In this document: one piece after another, positions 8,663-18,190 of the stretch
How positions within the stretch are numbered: the first letter of the stretch is position 1
Layout: each line of letters starts with the position of its first letter
From: Bacilli bacterium
Lineage (GTDB): Bacteria; Bacillota_I; Bacilli_A; RFN20; CAG-288
Assembly: GCA_017470005.1 (NCBI GenBank)
Contig: JAFUFH010000085.1
Span: 1-44,108, forward strand
Length of the DNA: 44,108 bases
Direction: 5' to 3'
Program-made: the position numbers and the translations under genes
The notes under the pieces: generated by a model
Databases searched by the model: none
Told to the model about the DNA's origin: nothing
What the model saw: only the letters and a program-made list of their open reading frames with translations

Positions 8663-9526
8663 ATGAATTTCAGAAAATTACTTCCGATGCTGATTCTGCC
8701 CCTGATCGTCTCCTGTGGTGAGACAAAGAGTGACAACACTTCCAAGACCACCGGAGATAACAACACTGTGGAGACCACCACGGGCGGAAAGACAGATACA
8801 AAAACAGACGATAGCGCTGTGACAACACCCGAACAGAGTGATTCCGGAAATACCCAGGACTCCGGGGATGACACTGTCATCTCGGAGATCGGTCCCGGTT
8901 CTGACAAAGAGAGCGGATCGGAAAAGGAATCCGGTTCCGAGCAGGGCGGCGATTCCTCAAAAGTGGATGAGTCCACTCCCTTCTTAATGGAAGCCGAATA
9001 CACCAATCTGGATGAAAAATCCGGTGCCGGATATTCCGGTGGCGCAGATGGCTGGGCGATGATCGGCGAAGACATCTATGATGCCGGCGCTTCCAATGGC
9101 TATTATGTCACCTATCTCTATAAGAACAACCTCTCTTTGGACTTCTTCTTCCAGAGTGACAAGGAAGTCAAGGGTGCCAACCTCATCCTTCGTCTGACTT
9201 CCGAAATCAAGGACGTCATCCTCACCACCGACATCTACACCATCACCGTCAACGATGTGGCCGTCAAATTCAATCAGATTTCCCTCCTTGGCGCCTCCAC
9301 TTCCGACTCCGAGGAATATATGCGTCCTTTCTCCAACCATACCATCTCCAATATCGACCTGAAGGAAGGCGAGAACTCCATCAAGCTGATCACCACCAAC
9401 ACCGAAAGCATGGGTGGAACCATGTATTCCACCGCTCCTGTCGTGGACTGCATCACCATCGAGAAATATGGAGATGCCACTCTCTCCTGGAATCCTAGAA
9501 CAGACAATCTTGACCACTTCGAATAA
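8663..9526 (+). CDS. Carbohydrate-binding-module lipoprotein (CBM6/35-like)
   Basis: 287 residues. A lipoprotein signal ends in IVSC with C18 as the lipidation site. Residues 19-108 are a Ser/Thr/Gly/Asp/Glu linker, a cell-surface spacer. Residues 110-287 begin with FLMEAEYTNL, the EAE start seen in CBM6/35-type beta-sandwiches, with a conserved-looking GYYVTYLY and closing ITIEKYG. No catalytic signature is present. It lies between the two permuted beta-glucosidases (RBS AAAAAAGGAGA) and shares their codon use, so it probably holds glycan near them at the membrane. The CBM family assignment is from pattern only. Confidence 0.65.
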   Translation: MNFRKLLPMLILPLIVSCGETKSDNTSKTTGDNNTVETTTGGKTDTKTDDSAVTTPEQSDSGNTQDSGDDTVISEIGPGSDKESGSEKESGSEQGGDSSKVDESTPFLMEAEYTNLDEKSGAGYSGGADGWAMIGEDIYDAGASNGYYVTYLYKNNLSLDFFFQSDKEVKGANLILRLTSEIKDVILTTDIYTITVNDVAVKFNQISLLGASTSDSEEYMRPFSNHTISNIDLKEGENSIKLITTNTESMGGTMYSTAPVVDCITIEKYGDATLSWNPRTDNLDHFE

Positions 9527-9544
9527 ACCAAAAGGAAACATTCT

Positions 9545-12469
9545 ATGAAAATCAGAAAAATTTTAGGTCATCCTGCCGGTAAGGCATGGTGGATCTCCTC
9601 TGCTGTTTTGGCAACGGTTCTGATTGCTGGAAATATCTTCTTGGCTACCGACACCGGAAGCAACCTCATGGATATCGCCATGGGAGCCGGTGGACAGGTT
9701 CCCATCAGCGGTGAAACCGCAAACCTCAATTACTTCAAAAAGACCACTTCCTCCAAGGCCGAAGCCAAACAGAAGGGCGATGAATTCAACATCACCCTGG
9801 CCGAGGAAGGAATCGTCATGCTTAAGAACAAGGACAACGCCTTCCCCATCGCAAAAGGTGCCAAGGTCTCCGTCTTTGGAAAGAACTCCGTCTCCATCGT
9901 CTATGGCGGATCGGGATCAGGAGCTGTTAACACCGAAGAGGCAAAGACTCTCTATGATTCTTTACAGGAAGCTGGCTTTGTGACCAATCCGAAGCTGAAG
10001 GAATTCTATTCCAATGACGCCCTTTCCGGTCAGCCTCGCCCTCAGAACCCCTCTGACCTCGACTCTGGAGAATCCGTTTCTCTTTCCACCGGCGAGAGCG
10101 CACAAAGCGCCTACACCTCTGATGTGAAGAACTCCTATTCTCAGTACAACGACCTCGCCCTGATCGTCCTTTCCCGTATCGGCGGAGAAGGATTCGATCT
10201 TCCCAGGACTTCCTCGGAGGAGGGCAAGCACTATCTTGAGTTAGACAAGAACGAAGAAGACCTCATCAAGGAAGTCACTTCCGCAGGATTCAAGAAAGTT
10301 GCCATTGTCATCAACTCCGGAAACGCCATGGAACTCGACTTTGCAAGAAGAGGCCAGTACGCCGACAAGATCGATGGTCTCTTCCTCATGCCGGGCACGG
10401 GAACCACCGGTGTCATGGCTTTGGGAAGGATCCTCAACGGCGACATCACGCCAAGCGGACACACCGTCGACACCTATGCCGTGGACTTCACCAAGGATCC
10501 ATCCTTCCAGAACTTCGGAGACAACTGCCGCAACAACGGCGACCAGATCATCGTGGATGGAGCAGATAAGAAGTATTACTTCGTCGATTATGAAGAGAGC
10601 GTCTATGTCGGATACCGCTATTACGAGACAAGAGGCGCTTCCGATGAAGCCTGGTATCAGGAAAATGTCGCCTATCCCTTCGGCTTTGGCTTAAGCTACA
10701 CGCAGTTTGATTACCAGTTCAAAGGTGGAAAGTTTGCCGCCATTGAAAAAGGAAGTAAGTATGAAGTGGAAGTCGAAGTCACCAACACGGGAAACACGCA
10801 CGGAAAAGGCGTGGCACAGATCTATGGCCATGCTCCCTACCATGCAAACGGGATCGAAAAACCCGAATTCATCCTCCTTGGCTTTGGAAAGACCAAGGAA
10901 CTTGCAAAAGGCGAGAAAGAGACCCTCAAGATCGAAATCGACCCTTATCTTCTTGCCTCCTATGACTACAACGACGCCAACAAGAACTTCTTCAAGGGAT
11001 TCGAACTCGAACAGGGTGAGTACACCTTCTCTCTAAGAAGCGATGCCCATACACAGCTTGACTCCTTCCAGGCTACCGTTGCCGCAGATATCCACTACGA
11101 CAAAGACCCTGTCACAGGAGTGAGTGTCGTCAACAGATACACCGACAATGCCGATTCTAACTGGAACAGCGACTTCCACCTTCAATCTCTTCTTTCCAGA
11201 ACCGACTGGAACGCAACCTTCCCCAAGACTCCCACAGATGCAGACAGAGTGTTCTCTTCCGACGCCTTCAAGCTGATGGAAGACACCAAGCATAACAATC
11301 CCCATGTCGATGAATACACTCTCCCCACCCAGGGAGATGAGACATCCAATCCCGACCTTAAGCTTTATTCTCTTCTCAACCTCGACAAAGACGGCAATGT
11401 CGCTATCGATGAGAGAGGCAGAATCTCCATGGATTGGGACAATGAGAACTGGGACAAGCTTCTTGACAAGATCAGCGTGGAGGACATGAAGAAAGTTATG
11501 AACTCCGCCGCCTTCAAGACCCTTGCCATCGATTCCATCGAGAAACCTCTCACCAATGAGACGGACGGACCTGTCGGATTTGTCAACTTCATGTCCAAGT
11601 CCATCTTCTTTGGAACCTGTGCCTATTGCTCCGAAGTCATGATTTCCCAGACCTGGAACGAAGCCCTTGTTGAGAAATTCGGTGAGAGCGTCGGTGAAGA
11701 AGGTCTCTGGGGCAATGATGATGGAAAGGCGGAGAATCCTCTTCCCTATTCCGGATGGTATGCACCTGGCATGAACATCCATCGTTCCCCCTTCGGCGGA
11801 AGAAACTTCGAATACTTCTCCGAAGATCCTGTTCTGACAGGAAAATGTGCAGCTGCACAGATCAGAGGTGCCAGAAACAAAGGTGTCTACACCTATGCTA
11901 AGCACTTCGCCCTCAACGAGCAGGAGACACATCGTCAGTCCAACGGCGACATGACCTTTGTCACTGAACAGGCCATGAGAGAGATCTTCATCCGACCCTT
12001 TGAAATGGCGGTCAAGGAAGGCGAGGCCTTAGGCATCATGTCCTCCTTCAACCGTATCGGTACAAGATGGACGGGTGGAGACTATCGTCTCATCACTGAG
12101 ATCCTCAAAGAAGAATGGGGATTCCATGGTGCTGTACTTTGTGACTTCAACACTCCTGGTTACATGTCTGTCAAACAGATGGTCTATGCCGGAGGAGACC
12201 TCAACCTTGCCACCAACAAATCCTGGAAGAAAGTCGATGAGAAAAACGCCGGTGATGTCACGGTCCTAAGAAAAGCCATGAAGCATGTTCTCTACATGAT
12301 TGGCAATTCCTGCGCCATGAACGGCCACGGTTCCTCTGTCAAATACAAGAGTGTCCTTGCTCCTTGGAGAGTTCTCCAAATCACCCTTGACATCGTCATT
12401 CCTTCCCTCATCATCGTCTCCGGTGTCGTCATCTTCCTCCTTCTGAGAAAGAAAGAACCTAACGCCTAA
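9545..12469 (+). CDS. Membrane-bound permuted GH3 beta-glucosidase
   Basis: 974 residues, same permuted order as the enzyme at 4899: N-terminal membrane helix (about 12-33), GH3 C-type domain to YPFGFGLSYT, fibronectin-III-like domain (about 395-500), TIM-barrel domain (about 600-900), then a second membrane helix (about 943-967) and a KKKE end. Active-site blocks are IHRSPFGGRNFEYFS, KHFALNEQE and GAVLCDFN with D867 as the likely nucleophile; a Cys replaces the usual Ser before it. It lacks the Ig and collagen stalk, so it should sit closer to the membrane than its paralog, perhaps acting on a later product. RBS AAAAGGAAA, 18 bases after the lipoprotein gene: one operon. Confidence 0.87.
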   Translation: MKIRKILGHPAGKAWWISSAVLATVLIAGNIFLATDTGSNLMDIAMGAGGQVPISGETANLNYFKKTTSSKAEAKQKGDEFNITLAEEGIVMLKNKDNAFPIAKGAKVSVFGKNSVSIVYGGSGSGAVNTEEAKTLYDSLQEAGFVTNPKLKEFYSNDALSGQPRPQNPSDLDSGESVSLSTGESAQSAYTSDVKNSYSQYNDLALIVLSRIGGEGFDLPRTSSEEGKHYLELDKNEEDLIKEVTSAGFKKVAIVINSGNAMELDFARRGQYADKIDGLFLMPGTGTTGVMALGRILNGDITPSGHTVDTYAVDFTKDPSFQNFGDNCRNNGDQIIVDGADKKYYFVDYEESVYVGYRYYETRGASDEAWYQENVAYPFGFGLSYTQFDYQFKGGKFAAIEKGSKYEVEVEVTNTGNTHGKGVAQIYGHAPYHANGIEKPEFILLGFGKTKELAKGEKETLKIEIDPYLLASYDYNDANKNFFKGFELEQGEYTFSLRSDAHTQLDSFQATVAADIHYDKDPVTGVSVVNRYTDNADSNWNSDFHLQSLLSRTDWNATFPKTPTDADRVFSSDAFKLMEDTKHNNPHVDEYTLPTQGDETSNPDLKLYSLLNLDKDGNVAIDERGRISMDWDNENWDKLLDKISVEDMKKVMNSAAFKTLAIDSIEKPLTNETDGPVGFVNFMSKSIFFGTCAYCSEVMISQTWNEALVEKFGESVGEEGLWGNDDGKAENPLPYSGWYAPGMNIHRSPFGGRNFEYFSEDPVLTGKCAAAQIRGARNKGVYTYAKHFALNEQETHRQSNGDMTFVTEQAMREIFIRPFEMAVKEGEALGIMSSFNRIGTRWTGGDYRLITEILKEEWGFHGAVLCDFNTPGYMSVKQMVYAGGDLNLATNKSWKKVDEKNAGDVTVLRKAMKHVLYMIGNSCAMNGHGSSVKYKSVLAPWRVLQITLDIVIPSLIIVSGVVIFLLLRKKEPNA

Positions 12470-12477
12470 GTCTGTTA

Positions 12478-12500
12478 CCCCCTCCCTGTGAGGGGGTTTT
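12478..12500 (+). terminator. Terminator of the glycosidase operon
   Basis: CCCCCTC (12478-12484), loop CCTGT, GAGGGGG (12490-12496), then TTTT. Strong G+C stem right after the stop codon at 12467-12469. Confidence 0.9.
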
Positions 12501-12517
12501 CAATTGTCTAGGGATTT

Positions 12518-12694
12518 ACTTTTTTCACATCCGTATCTCTTCTTTTCTTCAAGTCAGCCTGGAAGGTTTCTATTCTTTTAAAGATGCTGTTGGAAACGAG
12601 CTGTTCTTTCGATTCACACCGGGAAAAAAAGACATGTCCTCCATTGAACATTTTTATGTTAGCAGTTTTGTGCATGTTCACTTAGCATTAACAT
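12518..12694 (+). repeat. Direct repeat flanking the glycosidase island, right copy
   Basis: Same-orientation partner of 4341-4520. A frame stays open from before 12511 to TAA at 12760-12762 without an ATG; it reads DAVGNELFFRFTPGKKDMSS, then IEHFYVSSFVHVHLALTS. This suggests the repeat unit is an inactivated gene fragment rather than a pure regulatory box. The rest of the 12470-12836 gap holds only the two terminators and about 100 bp with nothing I recognise. Confidence 0.8.
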
Positions 12695-12790
12695 CCTATA
12701 CTTCTTTGGCTTGCTTTTATGACGGGGACATGCCCAGGCGTTTTCAGGTGATGAACCCATAACTCTTATCCACAACAACCTGAAGCAAAA

Positions 12791-12819
12791 CAAAAAAGGT
12801 GTCTTTGGAAAAAGACACC
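12791..12819 (-). terminator. Terminator of the aminopeptidase operon
   Basis: On the minus strand GGTGTCTTT, loop TTCC, AAAGACACC, then a T run (A at 12792-12797 on plus). It ends the two-gene minus-strand operon starting at 15665. Confidence 0.85.
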
Positions 12820-12836
12820 CTATATTCTTCTAGTGA

Positions 12837-14066
12837 TTAAGCCCAGTTTCCGTTTCTGAAGATAGGATAGAGTTTTCCGTTCTCATCGAATCCATCGATA
12901 TTTAAGTCTTCACTTCCGATCATGAAATCGGTGTGAACGATGGATTGATTGATACCGTGAGCTAAGATCTCGTCGTTATCTTTATAAAGGTCAGGATTCT
13001 TTAATAACATATTGAATCCTCTACCTAAAGCGAGGTGACAAGAGGCGTTTTCATCATAGAGAGTAGAGAAGAATAAGATACCCGTATCATTGATAGGAGA
13101 GTGGAAAGGAACTAAGGCGCATTCCCCTAAATAGCAAGCGTTCTCATCTAATTGCACCATGTCTTTTAAGAGCTCTTCGCCTTTTTTAGCGTGAATTTCT
13201 ACGGCTCTTCCGTTTTCAAAGCGGATGTGGAAGTCTTCGATGATTTCTCCACGGTAAGATAAGGGCTTTGTGGCGTAGACAATACCATTTGTCTTGAGTC
13301 TATCGGGAGTGGTGAAACATTCTTCGGTAGGGATATTTGGCTGATAACGGACATTGGTTCCTTTGGTGTTTTCTCCGCCGGCAAGCCAGAGGACATCGGG
13401 GAGAAGTTCAACGGTTAAGTCGGTACCATTTTTAGAATAATAATGAAGTTTTCTTAAGTTTAAAGAATTGAGATAAGCGGTGTGTTTATTCAAGTTCTCA
13501 TCATGTTGTCTCCAGTTTTCAATGGGATCACCTTCATAAGCTCTAGAGACCTTAAGAATAGCAACCCACAAGGCTTCGACCGCTTCTTCTTCCTCTAAGT
13601 CGGGGAAGACTTTCTTTGCCCATGCTTTAGAAGGAACACCAGCGATACACCACTGGCAATAATCATCATATTGGTCTCGGTATTTTCGAATTTCTTTATT
13701 CTTAGAAGCGATGATCTTTCCATAACGGACTTGGTCGACACCCTTTAAGGCATCAGGATCTTCACTTTCGATGAATAGACGGCAAGGATGTTTTTCGATA
13801 TTGTATTCTTGCTTAGCTTTTTCAAAGGAAGTGAGATGAGAGATTCTCTCTTCTAAAGCGTATTGGATGTCAAGTCTTGTCAAGGAAGCATCGGTCCAGT
13901 TGTAGTTGACTTTAGAAGCACCAGCTAAGTAAAGCTCTTCGGCTAAGATACGGATAAAATCGACTTGTTCGACATCACAGGTGATATCGATCTCTTGTCC
14001 CTTTTGGACATTGAGACCCATTCTAGCGATGAGTCTTGCGTAATTCTTTTTGTGTTGATAATCCAT
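12837..14066 (-). CDS. M29-family metallo-aminopeptidase
   Basis: 409 residues, the normal length for the AmpS/PepS/aminopeptidase T group. It is a cytoplasmic two-metal enzyme that trims N-terminal residues from peptides. The family metal ligands are visible in order: TEECFTTPD (about residue 250), LGECALVP, CHLALGRG and SIVHTDFMIGS near the C-terminus. No signal peptide. RBS AGGAGA five bases before the ATG. It starts nine bases after the unrecognised acidic protein gene and is second in that operon, so it has no promoter of its own that I can see. Confidence 0.9.
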   Translation of the reverse strand: MDYQHKKNYARLIARMGLNVQKGQEIDITCDVEQVDFIRILAEELYLAGASKVNYNWTDASLTRLDIQYALEERISHLTSFEKAKQEYNIEKHPCRLFIESEDPDALKGVDQVRYGKIIASKNKEIRKYRDQYDDYCQWCIAGVPSKAWAKKVFPDLEEEEAVEALWVAILKVSRAYEGDPIENWRQHDENLNKHTAYLNSLNLRKLHYYSKNGTDLTVELLPDVLWLAGGENTKGTNVRYQPNIPTEECFTTPDRLKTNGIVYATKPLSYRGEIIEDFHIRFENGRAVEIHAKKGEELLKDMVQLDENACYLGECALVPFHSPINDTGILFFSTLYDENASCHLALGRGFNMLLKNPDLYKDNDEILAHGINQSIVHTDFMIGSEDLNIDGFDENGKLYPIFRNGNWA

Positions 14067-14075
14067 CGTGTTCTC

Positions 14076-15665
14076 CTATTTATGATTGATTTGTTGTAAA
14101 CGATTTTGAATGCGTAAGTTATGCTCGATATTCTTTCTCTCTTCACTTGTCAGCTTTAAGGCGTTATAGAATTTGACAAAGGAGAGAAGTGTTTTCTTTT
14201 GCTCCGTTTGAAGGTCTACACCATCTCCAGAATTGGTGAAGAAATCCATTAAGTTAGAGGCGTTACTCTCGATTTGTTTCAGTTTTTTAAAGTTATGCTT
14301 TTTTGTAGCGACAAGCGTATTATCATCGTCATAGATATGATCTATGGCATCAAAGAGATAGATACACTTTTCTAGTTTGCCTCTAGCGAAAGGAATATTG
14401 ATGTTTCTTTGTCTCAAACAATTGGCAAAAATGAGTTTTGACCCTTTGATTTTGAAGAAAGAGGAGACATTATTGGCTTTGCTCTCATCGAGAGGAATAG
14501 GGAAAATTTCTTTCAAAATCACATAAGTTGTTGAACGTAATATTCCACGGATAGAAGAGATTTCTTCATGGAAGAGCTCATAATCTTTTGACGTGACATA
14601 ACGGATAGAATTCTTGAGGCCTTCACAGATCTTGTTGATACGTCTATCCAGGATAGAATTCTTATCGCAATAGATCTTTTTGTTCTCTTCAATATCGATG
14701 AAGTCTTCATCCGAGAGGGTGATTTCTTTGATAGCTTTACTCTCTTTGACTTCCTTTTCTTTCTCTTTTCCTTCTACTACTTTACCCGCATCGATACATA
14801 AACCAGTGCATGGGTATTTCTTTCGATTGTTGATTTCCGGTAAGAAGGCGTAGAGATAGTGGTCTTCGTTTTTAGGATCTCTGATAAAGAGGATAGAAGC
14901 GGAATTCTTTAGTAAGTCATGAATTCGAATGTGAGATTCTAAGGCGGAATAAATATCTCCTTCCACTTTGATTTGATGCGGTCTTAATTCATAAAGATAA
15001 GAGGGAGAAGCAATCCATTTTGGTTTTTCATTGACTCTTAAATCAAATCGTTTATTCAAAGTGAATTGATGCGTCTTTGGAAGGTTCATTTCTACTTCTT
15101 CGGTTAAGAGAGGTACTTCTGTATATTTGGTATAAGGGAATTTCTTTTCATCATCGATATAGAGGATTTCCCCAATCTGTCTTTTCTTCTTTTCTTGATA
15201 TTTTGGATAGAAGACAATGATCTTTCCAGAGAGAGATTGAATGAGAGTATCTATATTTTTTAAGTTATATCCTTTTTGTTTAAAGATGGGATTCTTGCAA
15301 GCTTGATCAAAAGACATGGGGAAATAGACTTCTTTGTAATCTTTATCAGCGACATCAAATTCTTCTTTGTGTTTATTCACAAAGGCATTTTCTTCACAGA
15401 GAAGTTCAAAGAAGATGTATTCAATCTTTTTACCACCGACTTTGATTCTCTCTTTCTTTCTCTTATCCCCGATGATGGCGATGAGAGGACGTAAAGAAGA
15501 GAGTTCATATTCGTTGAGGTTCTCGGTTTGAAGTTCTTCTTGGATTTCTTGTTCTTCTTCGATTTCTTCTTCCTCTTCCTCCTCAAAAGAAGGAAGATTT
15601 TCTTCCTCTTCTTCGGGAATAGAAATCTTATCGATGTCTGTCAACGCCAAACTTTTTTTACCCAT
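14076..15665 (-). CDS. Unrecognised acidic soluble protein
   Basis: 529 residues, not recognised. Residues 15-50 are almost all Glu with a few Ile/Leu, a disordered acidic tail; the rest is Lys/Ile/Glu-rich, mixed alpha/beta, with no membrane helix, no signal peptide and no zinc ligands. A second short charged Lys/Glu run sits near residues 300-315. The closing quarter is helical with QNRLQQINHK at the end. RBS AGGAGA before the ATG. It precedes the M29 aminopeptidase by nine bases and shares its terminator. Nothing links it to a reaction; an adaptor or scaffold role would fit but is a guess. Confidence 0.75.
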   Translation of the reverse strand: MGKKSLALTDIDKISIPEEEEENLPSFEEEEEEEIEEEQEIQEELQTENLNEYELSSLRPLIAIIGDKRKKERIKVGGKKIEYIFFELLCEENAFVNKHKEEFDVADKDYKEVYFPMSFDQACKNPIFKQKGYNLKNIDTLIQSLSGKIIVFYPKYQEKKKRQIGEILYIDDEKKFPYTKYTEVPLLTEEVEMNLPKTHQFTLNKRFDLRVNEKPKWIASPSYLYELRPHQIKVEGDIYSALESHIRIHDLLKNSASILFIRDPKNEDHYLYAFLPEINNRKKYPCTGLCIDAGKVVEGKEKEKEVKESKAIKEITLSDEDFIDIEENKKIYCDKNSILDRRINKICEGLKNSIRYVTSKDYELFHEEISSIRGILRSTTYVILKEIFPIPLDESKANNVSSFFKIKGSKLIFANCLRQRNINIPFARGKLEKCIYLFDAIDHIYDDDNTLVATKKHNFKKLKQIESNASNLMDFFTNSGDGVDLQTEQKKTLLSFVKFYNALKLTSEERKNIEHNLRIQNRLQQINHK

Positions 15666-15733
15666 TTATTTCTCCTACTAGTAATATAGACTAAAAGAGA
15701 AATAATATCGAGTAAAAAAGACCAAATTGTACC

Positions 15734-15760
15734 AAAAAAATGCCAGATTTCTCTGGCATT
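15734..15760 (-). terminator. Terminator of the first Cthe_2159-like lipoprotein gene
   Basis: Minus-strand reading AATGCCAGA, loop, TCTGGCATT followed by TTTTT; stem 15739-15747 with 15752-15760. It lies five bases after the gene end at 15765. Confidence 0.85.
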
Positions 15761-15764
15761 GTGT

Positions 15765-18044
15765 TTATTTTGCCTCAGCCGTATAAGTAGAGGAAGAATT
15801 ACTTAAGGAATAAGTGCTACCGGAAGTGAACAAAGAAGAGTAAACATTGACATAACTCTTATAAGAGTTTTCTAGAACGAAAGAGATTTCTCCTACAGAG
15901 AGATTATAGGTATCCGCAACAAAGGTGTTAGAAGAGAAGGTGCAAGTTTTTGCATTGGTAAGAGTAGGCTTTGTCTCTAATATACCCACAATGATTAAGG
16001 TACCACCGGTGAGAGTAGCTCCTCTATCACAATCAAGTCCTGTAGACATTCTATTGGTAGAATTAGGAGCACCACGAGTGATGACTACCCCACCTGTTTG
16101 TGCGTAAGAACCGTTAGAATCAATACCATCGACATCACCAGTACCAACCGTGATATCGACAAGGCCACCATCGACATGAATCTCAGGAGTTAATCCTGCT
16201 TTATTAGCGGCATTGATACCATCATCGCTAGCGTTGACTTTGATATTGCCGTCTTGGATTTGAATGATATTACCTTCAATTCCTTCATAAGCATGAGTGA
16301 TATGAATATCTCCACCAGTGATGGTCAAATATCTATCCGCATGGATTCCATCATCAGAGGCGTTTAACTCTAATGTACCACCAGAGATAGTAACATCACC
16401 AATACCCGTTTCACCGTTATCGAAAGAGTCTCCATAATTGGCGTGGATTGCATCATCATAAGATTCAATATGGATTTCACCATCAGTGATTTCAATCTTG
16501 TTATCGGCTTTTAGACCTTTGGCGGAGTCATTGGATTTATCTTTGTTTCCTTCTTGTTGACCCCATTGTCCTCCTCCACCACCAGAAGTCTCATAATTAG
16601 ACCAAGAACCTAAGCTGATACTTCCGTTTCTGATGCTATTGATAGATATCATATCAAAATCATCAGAGAAGGTCTTACCTGTAGAGACAGCATTATAGTC
16701 TTCGGTGGAATTGCTCTTAGCATTTTCAAAGCGATAAATTTTGAAATTGGTATAAGAAGTTGGACGATTGATTTTGTAGTAATAATAAGTGTTTCTACCA
16801 GAACGACCAGAAGTTTCATAAGTTGCATCCGACCAAGAATAAGTCTCATCGGTATTGTAGAGATAGAAGGAATAACGATACGCACTGTCATAGGCGCTTT
16901 GAGGAACTCTTAAATACAAAGAGGAACTGGATACGATGTTAGAGACATCGATGACAGGAGCAGCATATTTATTGGTATAAGCGTTGATCTTACCACCTGT
17001 GACCGTTAAGTTATAAGCGGCATCAAAGGCGTCAAAAGCTGTGTAGGAGGTGATGTCTCCACCAGAGATGGTGATATTACCTCTTTGATTGCCTTTGGAA
17101 GAGACATCGGTATTCTCTGTCTTGAACCCATCACCAGAAGTAGAGATGGCTTGAATGGTTCCACTTTCAATAGTTAAAGAATCATTACCCTTATAGGCGT
17201 TATTAATGGCAGTGGTAGAAACATTCAAATTCTTGATTTCTAAGTCATCAGAGGAATGAATACCGTTATTGTAATTACCGGTGACGGTAAGTTTACCTTT
17301 TCCTTTTAGTTTGAGGTCACATTTAGAATAGATTGCTCCTTCTCCCATGCCATCTTCATCTTCCACCTTTGTTTCTCTTAAATCTGTTACGGTATTCTCT
17401 GTTCCATTCTTAGCAGAGATGTCGACTCCATTGGCATTCAAGATATAGATAGGAGAGTTCTGATCATAAATGATGGTGGTTCCATTGAGTTCTAAAACCA
17501 CATCATCGTCATCACTAGCATCGACTAAGATTTGTCCGTGCAAGGTACCTTTTAAAGAATAAGTACCAGCTGTGGTAACTACATATCTAGCTCCAAAGGT
17601 ATAGAAGGTTCCATCTTTTGTAGTCATTTCAAAATCATCCCCTTCAGTCTCTTGAATCGGATCATAAGAGATGACTGTAGATTCTTCACCTGAAGTTTCT
17701 TCTCCACTATCAACTGTAGAATCTTCAATCGAAGAGTCTTCAATAGTAGAATCCTCTGCGGAAGAAGTTTCTCCACTATCTACAGTGGAGTCATCAACAG
17801 AGGAATTTTCAATGGTGGAATCCTCAATAGAAGAGTCCTCTACTGTAGAGTCTTCAACAGTGGAATCTTCAATGGTTGTATCTTCCAATTTAGGAGTAGA
17901 TGGATTTGTTGTTTGTGAATTGCTCTCTATAATAGAAGTAGTCTGGTCGGTAGTGGTTTGACTAGGAGAGGTGATATTCTCTCCGCAAGAAAAAAGGAAG
18001 GCGGATGCAGTGATCCATAAGAATAAGGACTTGGTTCTTTTCAT
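15765..18044 (-). CDS. Cthe_2159-like beta-helix carbohydrate-binding lipoprotein, long paralog
   Basis: 759 residues. Lipobox FLFSC with C20 lipidated. Residues 50-125 are a repetitive acidic stalk made of EDSTVE/EDSSIE-like hexapeptides. The rest is a right-handed beta-helix type repeat region of the carbohydrate-binding family typified by Clostridium thermocellum Cthe_2159 (DUF4353): repeated GNYNNGIHSSDDL, GDGFKTEN, DDGIHAD, DDGINA, VDGIDSNGSYAQTGG. Such proteins bind acidic polysaccharides at the cell surface; no catalytic residues are visible. About 100 residues with YYYYK (about 410-480) interrupt the helix repeats and are absent from the paralog at 20470. RBS AAGGAGG. The promoter carries a tandem TTTAAC-N5-TTTAAG motif shared with the paralog. 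Confidence 0.82.
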   Translation of the reverse strand: MKRTKSLFLWITASAFLFSCGENITSPSQTTTDQTTSIIESNSQTTNPSTPKLEDTTIEDSTVEDSTVEDSSIEDSTIENSSVDDSTVDSGETSSAEDSTIEDSSIEDSTVDSGEETSGEESTVISYDPIQETEGDDFEMTTKDGTFYTFGARYVVTTAGTYSLKGTLHGQILVDASDDDDVVLELNGTTIIYDQNSPIYILNANGVDISAKNGTENTVTDLRETKVEDEDGMGEGAIYSKCDLKLKGKGKLTVTGNYNNGIHSSDDLEIKNLNVSTTAINNAYKGNDSLTIESGTIQAISTSGDGFKTENTDVSSKGNQRGNITISGGDITSYTAFDAFDAAYNLTVTGGKINAYTNKYAAPVIDVSNIVSSSSLYLRVPQSAYDSAYRYSFYLYNTDETYSWSDATYETSGRSGRNTYYYYKINRPTSYTNFKIYRFENAKSNSTEDYNAVSTGKTFSDDFDMISINSIRNGSISLGSWSNYETSGGGGGQWGQQEGNKDKSNDSAKGLKADNKIEITDGEIHIESYDDAIHANYGDSFDNGETGIGDVTISGGTLELNASDDGIHADRYLTITGGDIHITHAYEGIEGNIIQIQDGNIKVNASDDGINAANKAGLTPEIHVDGGLVDITVGTGDVDGIDSNGSYAQTGGVVITRGAPNSTNRMSTGLDCDRGATLTGGTLIIVGILETKPTLTNAKTCTFSSNTFVADTYNLSVGEISFVLENSYKSYVNVYSSLFTSGSTYSLSNSSSTYTAEAK
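17671..17890 (-). repeat. In-frame hexapeptide-coding repeats in the lipoprotein stalk
   Basis: About 220 bp of imperfect 18-bp units (GAA/GAG-GAT/GAC-TCT/TCC-ACT/TCA...) encoding EDS-T/S-V/I-E steps with two copies of a DSTVDSGE block. Unit drift at the third codon position shows an old repeat held by selection on the protein. Such arrays change length by slippage, which would alter stalk length. Confidence 0.75.
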
Positions 18045-18070
18045 TCGGTTTCCTCCTTAAATACTCTTTT

Positions 18071-18102
18071 AATATAAATACTATACTTAAAACCTAGTTA
18101 AA
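18071..18102 (-). promoter_or_regulatory. Promoter with tandem TTTAAC-N5-TTTAAG boxes
   Basis: On the minus strand TTTAAC (18102-18097), five bases, TTTAAG (18091-18086), nine bases, then a TATATT -10 (18076-18071). The paralog at 22203 has the same arrangement at the same distance from its start. The 11-bp-spaced direct repeat overlapping the -35 is typical of OmpR-family response-regulator sites; which regulator is unknown. Confidence 0.45.
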
Positions 18103-18190
18103 AATCATATGAAAATTGATTAAAACCCTCAAAAATAATAAAATAATTCATTTTTTTGTCCATTATTTAGTCATTTGTTCCTGATATTGT

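Noticed and set aside
17671..17890. Repeat array that might be a CRISPR
   Set aside because: The units are 18-bp, in frame with the lipoprotein and have no unique spacers.
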